This document shows positions 17,002 to 26,040 of a stretch of DNA of 64,000 nt, one piece after another. The position numbers and the translations under genes are program-made. The notes below the pieces were generated by a model. That model saw only the letters and a list, made by a program, of their open reading frames with translations, was not told the DNA's origin and made no database searches. The first letter of the stretch is position 1. Every line of letters starts with the position of its first letter. Origin of the DNA: Microbacterium sp. cf332 (GTDB lineage Bacteria; Actinomycetota; Actinomycetes; Actinomycetales; Microbacteriaceae); the NCBI RefSeq assembly GCF_900102175.1, contig NZ_FNKN01000004.1:30786-94785 (forward strand), read 5' to 3'.

Positions 17002-17133
17002 GTGGAGCGGTGTTACGGCAGGGTTTCCGAACCGTGAAAGTGTCGAACACGGCATCCCGACACGGCGCCCCGTTAGCATCGACGAATCCGGCACGACGCG
17101 GCAGCGCGCACCTCCGCCGGCGAAAGGACTGAG

Positions 17134-17715
17134 ATGGCCCTGCGGCACGCGATCCTCGCAGCACTCTCCCGCGGTCGTCCGCGCACCGGATACGACCTCA
17201 ATGCGAGCTTCAACGACGTGAACGACCGGGCGTGGCACGCGAGCCCGTCGCAGGTCTACTCGGAGCTCGCGAAGATGGAAGGCCTCGGCCTCATCGACAT
17301 CACGGAGCGCACGGAGCGCGGGCGCACGAGCTATGTCATCAACGACCAGGGCCTCGACGAGCTCCGCCGCTGGCTGCTGCACGACCAGCCGGATCACGGC
17401 ATCCGCGACGACGCCTCGCTGCGCCTGCTCAACCTGTGGGTGCTCGATCCGGGCGACGCCGATCGCCTGCTCGACACCGAGGTCGCCTTCCAGCGGCAGC
17501 GTCAGTTCAGCCTGCGACACCTGCTGCTGAACTGGGACGACGACCGCGAAGACCCCGACAGCGCCGTGTGGCGCAGTCGCCGGGCGCTCTACACGCTGTG
17601 GCTGCGCCAGACGGATCTGATGCTCGAGTGGCTCGACGAGCTGCGGGCCGTGCTCCACGACCCCGCGAGCCCGTTCCCCGAGCTGGTGACGGGCGCGGTC
17701 CCCGAGAAGGTGTGA
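17134..17715 (+). CDS. PadR family transcriptional regulator
   Basis: Protein of 193 aa. An N-terminal PadR winged helix (residues 1-85: LRHAILAALSRGRPRTGYDLNA, then SQVYSELAKMEGLGLI) is followed by a Vir_C-type helical C-terminal domain (about 95-185), the PadR-s2 layout. RBS aaagga lies before the ATG. It is divergent from the dipeptide-type ABC operon with 146 bp between starts, the usual arrangement for a local regulator. PadR proteins are mostly repressors released by phenolic or other small ligands; the ligand here is unknown. Confidence 0.92.
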   Translation: MALRHAILAALSRGRPRTGYDLNASFNDVNDRAWHASPSQVYSELAKMEGLGLIDITERTERGRTSYVINDQGLDELRRWLLHDQPDHGIRDDASLRLLNLWVLDPGDADRLLDTEVAFQRQRQFSLRHLLLNWDDDREDPDSAVWRSRRALYTLWLRQTDLMLEWLDELRAVLHDPASPFPELVTGAVPEKV

Positions 17716-17743
17716 GCTCTCGCGACCGCGCCCGCCCTCCGGC

Positions 17744-18415
17744 TCAGGCGCCGATGGTGGCGAGGTCGGCCGCGGTGCGTCCGTATCCCGGCGTCGTGAA
17801 TCGGCGCTCCCACGCCGCATCCGGCGCGAGCAGCTCGCGCCACGGCGCGACCTCGACGTAGAGGACGCGCAGCGAGTCCAGCGCGCTGTGGTGCAGGGCC
17901 TCGCCGTCGGTCGAGACCGCGTCCTCGGGAACCGCGACGTCGAAATTCTTCATCATGCCGGTGCGCGACGTCGTCTCGACGCAGACGTTCGTCTGCAGGC
18001 CTGCGACGACGAGGCGCGTGACGTCGAGGTTGCGCAGGATCTGGTCGAGGTCGGTGTTGAAGAACGCGTCCCACCGGTGCTTCTCGATCACGACGTCGCC
18101 CGGCGCCGGCGCGACGGCGTCGAGGATGTGCGATCCCCAGTCGCTCTCGGCGCCGATCGGTGACTCCTCCGCGGCGGGGGCATCGGCGAGCAGCCGGCGC
18201 ATACTCGGCGTCATGTCGGCGCCGTCGGCCCGCGACGTCTGCCGCGTGTAGATCACCGGGATGCCGGCTTCGCGCGCGGCGGCGAGCAGCGTGGCGCACT
18301 CGGCGACCACGCGCTCGAACTCCCAGATGGGAGGCCAGCCGAGCGCACTGCGGCGCTCGTGCTGCAGGTACATGTTCTGCATGTCGATCATGATCAACGC
18401 GGTGCGAGCGGTCAT
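17744..18415 (-). CDS. Isochorismatase-family cysteine hydrolase
   Basis: Protein of 223 aa with the complete catalytic triad of the family: Asp11 (in IMIDMQN), Lys112 (VIEKHRWD) and Cys145 (GLQTNVCVETTSR). The TNVCVE context is that of amide or ureido hydrolases such as N-carbamoylsarcosine amidase, nicotinamidase and biuret hydrolase, as well as isochorismatase. N-carbamoylsarcosine is the product of N-methylhydantoinase, so a link with the hyuAB operon is conceivable but unproven. It sits between PadR (convergent) and an MFS exporter (divergent, 89 bp between starts). Confidence 0.9.
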   Translation of the reverse strand: MTARTALIMIDMQNMYLQHERRSALGWPPIWEFERVVAECATLLAAAREAGIPVIYTRQTSRADGADMTPSMRRLLADAPAAEESPIGAESDWGSHILDAVAPAPGDVVIEKHRWDAFFNTDLDQILRNLDVTRLVVAGLQTNVCVETTSRTGMMKNFDVAVPEDAVSTDGEALHHSALDSLRVLYVEVAPWRELLAPDAAWERRFTTPGYGRTAADLATIGA

Positions 18416-18504
18416 GCCGTTCCCAATCTCGTAGTGTGGTTTGATAGTCCAATTCTGTTATAGAGTCTGGATGTTTCTTCAGTGTTTCCGCTACGGAGGT
18501 CTGC

Positions 18505-20022
18505 GTGTCCGCATCGTCGAGGTCGGCAGCCCTCTCGCCCGCGAGACGCCGGAGGGTCTTCGCCGTGCTCGTCGCGGCCGCCGCGCTGACGATCCTGGAC
18601 GTGTCGAAGCTCGGCATCGCCCTGCCTGCCATACAGGCGGACATGGGCGGCGACCCCGCCACGGTGCAGCTCATGCTCGTCGGCTACACGCTGGCCTACG
18701 CCGCGACGCTCGTTCCCGCGGGGCGGATCGGCGACGTCCTCCCCCGGCGCACCGTGTTCCTCACCGGCGCGTCGATCTTCGTCGTCGCGAGCATCGCCTG
18801 TGCCGTCGCGCCGACGGCCGAGCTGCTCGTCGCGGGGCGGATCGTCGAGGGGGTCGGCGCGGGCCTCCTCATGCCCCAGGTGCTCGGGCTCATCCAGCGC
18901 ATCTATCCCGCCGCCGAGCGCGCACGTCCGCTCGCGACGCTCGCCGCCGTCATGACGGTCACCTCGCTCGGCGCGCCGGTGCTCGCGGGGGTCATCATGG
19001 ATGCCGCGGGCGACGCCCTCGGCTGGCGCCTGCTCTTCGTGGTGACGGTGGTCGCCGGCCTCGCCGTCGTCCCCCTTGCCGCCGTCATGATCGTCGAGCC
19101 GCCCTCCGTGCGGCGCGCCGGCTTCGACGGGGGCGGCGCGGCCCTGCTCGGGTTGGGCGTGGTGCTCGCGATCGCCCCGCTCTCGGCGTCATCCGGCTCG
19201 CTCCCCGACACCCTCTGGCCGTATCTCGTCACCGCCGCCGGTCTCGTGCTGCTCGGAGCCTTCGTCCTGCACGAGCGCCGCGTCGCCCGCAGCGGCCGCG
19301 AGCCGCTCATCGACCCCGCGCTTTTCAGCCTGCGCCACTTCGGCGCGGGGGTCGCCGTTTCGGGTTTCATGCACGCCGCGGCGACCGGCGGCACCCTCAT
19401 CGTCACGATCGCGCTGCAGCAGATCGTCGGGCTGTCGCCGCTCGAGACCGCGCTGTGGATGCTGCCGTCCGCCGTCGCGAGTCTCATCGGGGCGTGGATC
19501 GCCTCGCGCGTGGGAGCGACCAACGGCCCCCTCGTCGCGATCGGCACCGGCGTCGGCGCGCTCGCCCTGGCCGCCATCGGCTTCGCCTTCGGGTTCGTTC
19601 CCGCCGACGCGCTCCCCTGGGTCGTCGTCGCGCTGCTCAGCATCAGCTCGCTCGGCGCAGGAGCCGCCGCCCCCGCCAATCAGGCGCGCACCCTGCAGTT
19701 CGCCCCCGAGCACCGGTCGAGCGTCGCGGGTTCCCTCATCCAGTTCGCCCAGCGGTCCGGCTCCGCCATCGGCATGGCCGGCGCGCTGGTCGTGTACTAC
19801 ACGTTCTTCGCCGTGCCCACGATCGGCGGCCAGCCCGCCGCAGGTCCCATGCTCGCCCTGTGGGTCGTCGCCGGACTCCTCGCCGTCGGCGGCGTCATCG
19901 CGACGCTCGACCATGTGCGCAACCGCGGGGCGATCGGGATCGGTGATGCGCCCGACCAGCACGGCGGGAAGCCGGCGGAACAGGCGTCGCTCGTCGGTCA
20001 GGTCCCGATCAACTCACACTGA
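18505..20022 (+). CDS. MFS transporter, DHA2-like drug/metabolite exporter
   Basis: Protein of 505 aa with about 14 hydrophobic segments, the length and topology of the DHA2 (14-TM) drug:H+ antiporters. Helix 1 contains LTILDVSKLGIALPAI, an altered motif D1 in which Asp and the LGIALP segment are kept. Motif A appears as GRIGDVLPRR in the first cytoplasmic loop and motif C-like glycines in GVGAGLLMPQ. Start is GTG with ggagg six bases upstream. Divergent from the isochorismatase-like gene; TATAGA at 18459-18464 is a possible -10. Substrate unknown. Confidence 0.9.
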   Translation: MSASSRSAALSPARRRRVFAVLVAAAALTILDVSKLGIALPAIQADMGGDPATVQLMLVGYTLAYAATLVPAGRIGDVLPRRTVFLTGASIFVVASIACAVAPTAELLVAGRIVEGVGAGLLMPQVLGLIQRIYPAAERARPLATLAAVMTVTSLGAPVLAGVIMDAAGDALGWRLLFVVTVVAGLAVVPLAAVMIVEPPSVRRAGFDGGGAALLGLGVVLAIAPLSASSGSLPDTLWPYLVTAAGLVLLGAFVLHERRVARSGREPLIDPALFSLRHFGAGVAVSGFMHAAATGGTLIVTIALQQIVGLSPLETALWMLPSAVASLIGAWIASRVGATNGPLVAIGTGVGALALAAIGFAFGFVPADALPWVVVALLSISSLGAGAAAPANQARTLQFAPEHRSSVAGSLIQFAQRSGSAIGMAGALVVYYTFFAVPTIGGQPAAGPMLALWVVAGLLAVGGVIATLDHVRNRGAIGIGDAPDQHGGKPAEQASLVGQVPINSH

Positions 20023-20083
20023 CTCACCTGGTTGTCATCCCTCTACGACGTCACGTCGCATCCCACCTGCGCCGTCCAGCGAA

Positions 20084-22345
20084 TCATCGGCGCACAGAGA
20101 CGGATGATCTGAGGATCCGTGCGCCTCCTGCGTCGTACGCCTCGAGAGTCAATGAGGACGGCGCTGTCGCCGAGGCGAGCGTCCGCTCGATGACTCGATA
20201 ATCCGCCGGTCCTCCGCGGAGATCTATGGACACCGGCGACCCCGACCCGACGATACGCAGCTCGGCGACGGACTGTCCGAGAATCGCTCGTAGCGCCACC
20301 CGCCCGTCGGAGAAGCCGTGCGCCTCCGCCAACACCCCCGAGATATCCGCGCCCCCGAGGAACGCGAAATGAATGTCTATCTGCCCCTCGAAGATGAGGC
20401 CGATACGGTGAATCGTCCCGCCAGCGATCGTGGCGGCGCTCGGCCGTACCACCGTGCGGAGGGCGGAGGTTCCGTAGCTGACCAGCATCCGGTCACTTCC
20501 GCGTCGCAGCGTGAAGCTGGAAGCAAAGAACTCGGCGGTTCCCGCACCTTCCGCAAAGCTCGACCCGTCCGAGAATGTGATCTCGTCACCGGGCTTGAGC
20601 AGCAGCGGGATGCGTTGCACACATTCACCGGACTGCTCGGTGATGAAGGTGAATCTCACTCCTCGATCCCAGTATCCCCACCCCGTGACGAACTGCGCCC
20701 GGCCCGCGGCCGACTCGGTCCGCTGGGCGAACAAACCCGTCGTCAATTCGGCGCGAGTTGCGTCGATGACGGGATCCGACGAGGTTCGACCCGCAAAGTA
20801 GCGCACCGACGTTGCCGCCTTGCGAGTCGAGAAGCTCTGTTGTGGGCCAACGGTTTCCCAGCCCTCGGGTAGCTCCGTGTCGTTGGTTCCGACGACCACG
20901 GTTCCCATCCGAGGGCTCCACAGCGTGCCCAGCTGGCGCGCCGAGAGGTTGCGTCCGTCGTAACCGCCATATGCTCCGACCGCGTAATAGAACGGCCGCC
21001 TCGCGAACAGATACTCGTCACCCACCGTCCCGCGGCCGATCTTCGTGAAGCGTTCGCTGACGAGTGCAGGGAGAGATCTGTCCGCCTCATCACGCTCGAG
21101 CTGACTGGGTCCGTCGGGCGCGATCCTTCCGTACATCCATGTTCGCGGCGACGTGTCGGGCTTGCTGAGCGCGCGAATCGGCTGAGTAGCGGTGGCGAAG
21201 GCCGAGCGTGCAGCGACTTTTTCCTCGCGCGTCGGGAAGAACGTCGCCAGGCCCGGGACATCGTCGAGGAACACCTTCGCGAGCGCAGCACGATCGCTCA
21301 GATCTTCAGGCGGCCTCGAAAGGCTGGCGACGACGTTTCGGGAATGAAGGGAAGGCACATGCGACATCGCGCCGCCACCGGGCTCCGAGATCACCGAGAA
21401 GCGTGTGAAGTCGATGTAGTTCTTCACGAGCCGGACGAGCGAGGGGTGCTGCGTCTGCGTATAGAGCCAGGCCGCGTCCGGAAGCGCGACCGTGAAGTTG
21501 TAACCGAAATCGATGCCCAGCGGCTCATGGGGAAAGCCGGCAGGAGCAACACCGTGAGCGCAAAGGAATTCGATCCGCTCGTTGATATGCGTCTGATCCG
21601 TCGTCGGGTTTGTGAGCACCTGCAGAGATCTCTGAGCCCCCACCACACCGGCCAACACCTGATTGAAGTAGCGAATCGGGGGCGCCCAATGAGGGGATTC
21701 AGGGTTCATGAACCAGATGACCGCGCGCTCGATGCTCTGTCGCAGTTGCAGACGACTCTCGTACGAGACGCCGAACTTGCGCAGCGCCTCGTAGGCGTCA
21801 GACTGCGCGACGATGCCGAATGTGGTGGCCGCGAGAGAAGGGCGCCCCTCGTACTCCGGGTACGTTCCATCGGGGAACTGCAGCGCGGTGTAGTACGCGA
21901 TGGCGGCTTCGAGGCGGGAAAGGAGCTCGGCATTCCGGTACAGGCCGCTTGATCGGGAGTTCCACGGGCGTTCGTTGGCGTAGAACCAAGCGAGCGTCGC
22001 GGTGTGCTCCATGATCCGAGCGTTCGTATAGGTCTGCGTGCTCGCTGGGCGCCACCATCCGCCGCCCATGAACCCGTGATAGACACCTCCATCAACGATG
22101 TCGTTCGCCATAGGGGCCGCGCTCATGAGATATCGAGCGAACACTTGCTCCTCCGGTGCGAAATCCGTCCGCACCGGCGGGGCCACCTGCTGTACCAGCG
22201 GCAAACCGGTCGTGGTGGCTCTGGCGCTCTCCACCGATGGCAGCGGGAGTGCAGCGGCTCCGAGTCCAGCGCCTATTGCCGCCCGCACGAACGCGCGTCG
22301 GGACCAGCTTTGCCGATCCCGTGAACCATCTGAGGACTCCCCCAT
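20084..22345 (-). CDS. Tat-exported alpha/alpha-toroid-like protein, possible polysaccharide lyase
   Basis: Protein of 753 aa that I cannot assign to a named family. A twin-arginine signal (SRRAFVRAAIG, Arg16-Arg17, then an Ala-rich core) predicts export in folded form. Residues about 60-400 are helical with repeated aromatic motifs (GGGWWRP, ATLAWFYANERPWN, YTALQFPDGTYPEYEG), resembling (alpha/alpha) toroids of polysaccharide lyases and heparinase II/III proteins. Residues about 430-750 look beta-rich, as in their C-terminal sandwiches. It opens the left end of the exopolysaccharide locus, so trimming or releasing the polymer is a reasonable guess. ATG chosen for its ggagg RBS and the Tat signal immediately after. 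Confidence 0.75.
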   Translation of the reverse strand: MGESSDGSRDRQSWSRRAFVRAAIGAGLGAAALPLPSVESARATTTGLPLVQQVAPPVRTDFAPEEQVFARYLMSAAPMANDIVDGGVYHGFMGGGWWRPASTQTYTNARIMEHTATLAWFYANERPWNSRSSGLYRNAELLSRLEAAIAYYTALQFPDGTYPEYEGRPSLAATTFGIVAQSDAYEALRKFGVSYESRLQLRQSIERAVIWFMNPESPHWAPPIRYFNQVLAGVVGAQRSLQVLTNPTTDQTHINERIEFLCAHGVAPAGFPHEPLGIDFGYNFTVALPDAAWLYTQTQHPSLVRLVKNYIDFTRFSVISEPGGGAMSHVPSLHSRNVVASLSRPPEDLSDRAALAKVFLDDVPGLATFFPTREEKVAARSAFATATQPIRALSKPDTSPRTWMYGRIAPDGPSQLERDEADRSLPALVSERFTKIGRGTVGDEYLFARRPFYYAVGAYGGYDGRNLSARQLGTLWSPRMGTVVVGTNDTELPEGWETVGPQQSFSTRKAATSVRYFAGRTSSDPVIDATRAELTTGLFAQRTESAAGRAQFVTGWGYWDRGVRFTFITEQSGECVQRIPLLLKPGDEITFSDGSSFAEGAGTAEFFASSFTLRRGSDRMLVSYGTSALRTVVRPSAATIAGGTIHRIGLIFEGQIDIHFAFLGGADISGVLAEAHGFSDGRVALRAILGQSVAELRIVGSGSPVSIDLRGGPADYRVIERTLASATAPSSLTLEAYDAGGARILRSSVSVRR

Positions 22346-22427
22346 GCCGACCACCCTCCGCTCGCCACTGACATTGCCCACCAAGCTAGCGACTGAGCGG
22401 AACGAACGACAGGATGGGGTGGTTTGG

Positions 22428-24245
22428 TCAGCCCGCGCAGCCCGGCGCGTCAATCGTCACGGGGGTGTCGCGCACCATCGGCGTGTGCCAGACCTGCAGC
22501 GGGCCGTACTCGCCGCCCGGCGTTCCGGTGAACGTCGCGGTGACGGTGTGCGAGGAGGCGGGCTGATTCTCGACGTTGATCTTCACCGCGGGACGACCGA
22601 GATGCTCGACCGGCGTCGCCTCGACCGGGTTGCCGCCGATCGATGCGGATGCGAAGGTCGAGCCCACCGGGCCGTAAAGGACGAGGTCCGTGCTGATCAC
22701 GCCCTTCGGGAAATAGCGCGCGGGGGAGATGTAGTCGGCGAGATCGTAGACCTCGTTTTGCTGAAGCGTGGAGGTGAGCGTCGAGTTGACAGTGAACGAG
22801 GGCGCGACGGTCGCGTCGATCGCGCAGACATCGGAACTGAGCGAGATCGCCGTGTCCATGTAGTAGTCGAGCTTGCCCTCGGTGATGTCGTTGACGTACG
22901 ACCCGACCATCGTGAGTTCACTATTGTCGACTGGCAGCCGACCGGTCATGCGGCTCCCCTCGATGATCTCGGCCTCGGCCTCCGAGGTCGGAACGTAGAG
23001 GATCCGACCTTCATCTGCCGCCCGCGCCACCTGGTCGACGAGGGCGCGCGGGTCCGACACCGATGTCACCGAATCGAACACAGCGCCGGCCGCGGCGGCG
23101 AAGTAGGCGTCCTGAACAGCCGGACTCGCAAATCGGAAGTACACCTCGTTCAGCAGCGTTGGGACAACATTCGTCGAGTCGAGAGTGTCTCCGTTGGGCA
23201 GCGAGACCGGACCGGTAGCGGCCATGATGTAGCTGAGTGCTACCGGGTCGATCGAGACCGTCCCGTCGATGGGTGTCCCGAACTCTTCCTGCCAGAACGC
23301 CCCCATGATGCGCGCCGAATCCGCGAAGTCCGGTGTAGTGGTGACGTCCTGCATGTACCGACCGATCTTGTCGCCGTAAAGCGCGACCGCCGCCGGATCG
23401 AGCTCAACGATCGGGTCGGGGCGACCGTTGTCGAAATCGGTGCTCGACGCCTGCTGCGTGATGGCGATCGCGCCGTTGTCGGCTGTGATCATCACCAGCG
23501 AGGCGGGGTTGCCGCCGGTGCCGCGGGACTCGGCGTTGTTCTGCACGAGCACCAGGTAGTTCCGCGGCCCCTCGGCGCCGAGGATTCCCGGGAGGATCGC
23601 CAGGGTCTTCTGCGCGGGCTCGACCACCGGCTCGATCTCTGCCAGAGCCTCGTCCAACTGCGAGACGCCGGACGCGACCTGGTCGATGAGTGCGCTCTGA
23701 TCGATGCCGTCCACGGTCGCCCGAGCATCGGTCAATGCCACGGAGGCCTGGTCGAGGATGTCCGAGGCGACGTCGAGCTGAGCGACGTCGATGCGACCAT
23801 CTACGGGAGCAAGGCTCGAGAGACTGAGTCCGGACGCGGGCTCCAGCGCGTTGACCACGAGGTTGTCGATCGTCTCCGCGACCTCGCGAACCGCGGTCAG
23901 ATTGGCCCCCACGACAGGGATCGCCTCACCGAAGCGCCAGAGGCCTCCGTCGGCCTGCTCCTTGGCCTCCGCGGTCAGCGCCTTCAGCTGCTCCACTGTC
24001 GCGCGGGCTCCCTCGGAATCGCTGGCGAGAACCTGTTCCTTGGCGGTTGCGGCGAGCGGGATCGCAGTCTGCAACGAGTCGCGGGCCGCGAACGCACGAT
24101 CGGCGATCGCCTTCGCGGCGAGAGCCCCGGCGACGCCGATCGCGAGGATCAGCAGCAGAATGCCGACCGGCACCCAGAAACGGAAACTGCGGAGCAGGGG
24201 GCGCTTCACCTTGCGGGAACGGCGGGACTCTTCAGGCACCAGCAC
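22428..24245 (-). CDS. DUF4012 domain-containing membrane-anchored protein
   Basis: Protein of 605 aa. One transmembrane helix at about residues 22-45 (WVPVGILLLILAIGVAGAL) follows a basic cytoplasmic tail. The extracellular part contains a helical region (to about residue 220) and the conserved DUF4012 core (YLVLVQNNAESRGTGG, TTDFADSARIMGAFWQEEFG, SYIMAATGPVSLPNG, ending in a PLQVWHTP strand). DUF4012 proteins are recurrent in actinobacterial exopolysaccharide loci, and their biochemical role is unknown. GTG start; a second GTG two codons later has the better-spaced AGGA and is an equally good start. Divergent from the sugar-phosphate transferase. Confidence 0.88.
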   Translation of the reverse strand: MLVPEESRRSRKVKRPLLRSFRFWVPVGILLLILAIGVAGALAAKAIADRAFAARDSLQTAIPLAATAKEQVLASDSEGARATVEQLKALTAEAKEQADGGLWRFGEAIPVVGANLTAVREVAETIDNLVVNALEPASGLSLSSLAPVDGRIDVAQLDVASDILDQASVALTDARATVDGIDQSALIDQVASGVSQLDEALAEIEPVVEPAQKTLAILPGILGAEGPRNYLVLVQNNAESRGTGGNPASLVMITADNGAIAITQQASSTDFDNGRPDPIVELDPAAVALYGDKIGRYMQDVTTTPDFADSARIMGAFWQEEFGTPIDGTVSIDPVALSYIMAATGPVSLPNGDTLDSTNVVPTLLNEVYFRFASPAVQDAYFAAAAGAVFDSVTSVSDPRALVDQVARAADEGRILYVPTSEAEAEIIEGSRMTGRLPVDNSELTMVGSYVNDITEGKLDYYMDTAISLSSDVCAIDATVAPSFTVNSTLTSTLQQNEVYDLADYISPARYFPKGVISTDLVLYGPVGSTFASASIGGNPVEATPVEHLGRPAVKINVENQPASSHTVTATFTGTPGGEYGPLQVWHTPMVRDTPVTIDAPGCAG

Positions 24246-24350
24246 ATCCTAGAAGGGCGAGCCTGCACGGACGCCGGAATGGGAACGCGCGTAATGCAGC
24301 GACAGGTAAGGAAGCCGTTTACACACTGGACATACGCTGAGGGTAGCCTG

Positions 24351-25943
24351 ATGGTCTGCGATATACCGATCGAGGGGTGCGGTGTGACGTCGGAGGCAAG
24401 ACATGCGCTTATGACGGCCGACGAGCCGTCAGGACCAGACTCGAACGCGCCAGCATCGCTGGCTTCGCCGCCCCGCACAGCCCCGACGCCCACGGTTCTC
24501 GCACCGAAGGACTGGAGACCGGCCTACGCCCGACGTCTACGGGTGACCGACTTCCTCGTACTCATCGCCGTCGTCTTCGGCGCGCAGGTCATCTGGTTCG
24601 GCACGGGAAACGTCGAGGTCACCATGCGTGCCGATGTCCGCGTCACCGAACTCTCCTACTGGTACTTCTCCACGGGGCTTGTCCTCGCCTGGATGATGGT
24701 GTTGCATCTGATCGACTCGCGAAGCCATCGCGTCGTCGGCACGGGCATGGACGAGTACAAGCGTGTCGTGGACGCGAGCTTCCGACTGTTCGGCTTTGTT
24801 GCGATCTTCGCCTTCCTGTCCCAGGTCGATGTGGCGAGAGGATTCCTACTCATCAGCCTGCCGGCCGGGGTCGTCGCACTGGTCGTCGAGCGATGGATGT
24901 GGCGACAGTGGCTGATCCGGAAACGCCGCCTCGGCGAGTTCTCCGCGCGGGTGCTGCTCGTCGGTTCAGAGCAGTCCGTGGCACACATCGCGTCCGAACT
25001 GGCTCGGACTCCGCAAGCCGGGTACTCCGTCGTCGGAGCGTGCGTCCCCACGGGGCGTATCGCGGATGTCATCCCCGGCACGACCATCCCCATCATGGGC
25101 AACGTGAACACGATCGATCGCGCGCTCCGCGTGACCGGGGCCGACACCGTCGCCGTGACGAGTACCGACGACCTGCCAGCATCGAAGGTCAAGCAGATCT
25201 CGTGGCAACTGGAGTCGGGCCGCCAGCATCTCGTGCTCGCTCCGAGCATCGTCGATATTGCGGGCCCGCGACTCCACACCCGCCCGGTGGCCGGCCTACC
25301 ACTGATTCACGTCGAGACACCGCGCTTCAGCGGTGGCCAACGCCTGGTGAAACGGATGGTCGACATCACGGCGAGCGCCATCGGCATCGCCCTCATCAGC
25401 CCGGTCCTTGCGTTCCTCGCGATCACGGTGCGTCTGACGTCTCCGGGTCCCGTGCTGTTCCGGCAGAAACGTGTCGGCCTTCGGGGCAGGGAATTCACGA
25501 TGCTCAAATTCCGGTCGATGGTCGTCAACGCGGAAGACATCCTGCCCAGTCTTCTGGCTGAGAACCGCGAGGTCGGGAACGAAGTGCTCTTCAAGATGAA
25601 GAACGACCCGCGCGTCACACCCATCGGCCGGATCATGAGAAAGTTCAGCCTCGACGAACTGCCCCAGCTGTTCAATGTGCTCGCGGGATCCATGTCGCTC
25701 GTCGGGCCGCGCCCTCCTCTGCCTTCAGAGGTCGAGCAGTACGCAGACCACGTTCACCGCCGGTTCCTCGCGAAGCCGGGCATCACCGGCCTCTGGCAGG
25801 TGAGCGGGCGTTCGACGCTGTCGTGGGAAGACTCGGTGCGGCTCGACCTCTCGTACGTGGAGAACTGGTCGCTCGTCGGAGACGTCGTGATCCTCCTGCG
25901 TACGGCCAAAGCCGTCTTCGCGCCCGGCGAGACGGCAGTGTGA
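24351..25943 (+). CDS. Exopolysaccharide priming polyprenyl glycosylphosphotransferase (WcaJ/CpsE type)
   Basis: Transfers the first sugar-1-phosphate to undecaprenyl phosphate. N-terminal hydrophobic segments (VTDFLVLIAVVFGAQVIWF, YWYFSTGLVLAWMMVLHLI, LFGFVAIFAFLSQV) and a nucleotide-binding-like middle precede the catalytic Bac_transf domain: VKRMVDITASAIGIALISP, GPVLFRQKRVGLRGREFTML, FRSM, then RKFSLDELPQLFNVLAGSMS and LVGPRPPLPSEV, all diagnostic. The start is uncertain: ATG 24351 (gaggg, 7 bp) gives 530 aa, and GTG 24384 (gagggg, 6 bp) is nearly as good. A much longer open frame upstream is antisense to DUF4012 and is not coding. It defines the locus as a lipid-linked, Wzx/Wzy-type polymer pathway. 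Confidence 0.93.
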   Translation: MVCDIPIEGCGVTSEARHALMTADEPSGPDSNAPASLASPPRTAPTPTVLAPKDWRPAYARRLRVTDFLVLIAVVFGAQVIWFGTGNVEVTMRADVRVTELSYWYFSTGLVLAWMMVLHLIDSRSHRVVGTGMDEYKRVVDASFRLFGFVAIFAFLSQVDVARGFLLISLPAGVVALVVERWMWRQWLIRKRRLGEFSARVLLVGSEQSVAHIASELARTPQAGYSVVGACVPTGRIADVIPGTTIPIMGNVNTIDRALRVTGADTVAVTSTDDLPASKVKQISWQLESGRQHLVLAPSIVDIAGPRLHTRPVAGLPLIHVETPRFSGGQRLVKRMVDITASAIGIALISPVLAFLAITVRLTSPGPVLFRQKRVGLRGREFTMLKFRSMVVNAEDILPSLLAENREVGNEVLFKMKNDPRVTPIGRIMRKFSLDELPQLFNVLAGSMSLVGPRPPLPSEVEQYADHVHRRFLAKPGITGLWQVSGRSTLSWEDSVRLDLSYVENWSLVGDVVILLRTAKAVFAPGETAV

Positions 25944-25991
25944 GCTGGTCCGCCAGTTCTGCTGCCAGACATACGAGGGTGTTCGTTCATG

Positions 25992-26009
25992 GGGTCGCGC
26001 AGGCGACCC
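25992..26009. terminator. Short GC hairpin between transferase and beta-helix gene
   Basis: GGGTCGC (25992-25998) pairs with GCGACCC (26003-26009) around a 4-nt loop, 48 bp after the transferase stop and 31 bp before the next start. It could be a weak terminator or a leader structure. Confidence 0.35.
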
Positions 26010-26040
26010 GTCGGAGGCACGGCGCGTTAAGGCCTAGACC

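Noticed and set aside
22098..24350. In-frame upstream extension of the sugar-phosphate transferase to 1281 residues
   Set aside because: The extension is antisense to the DUF4012 gene and lacks hydrophobic segments; good starts with RBS exist at 24351 and 24384.
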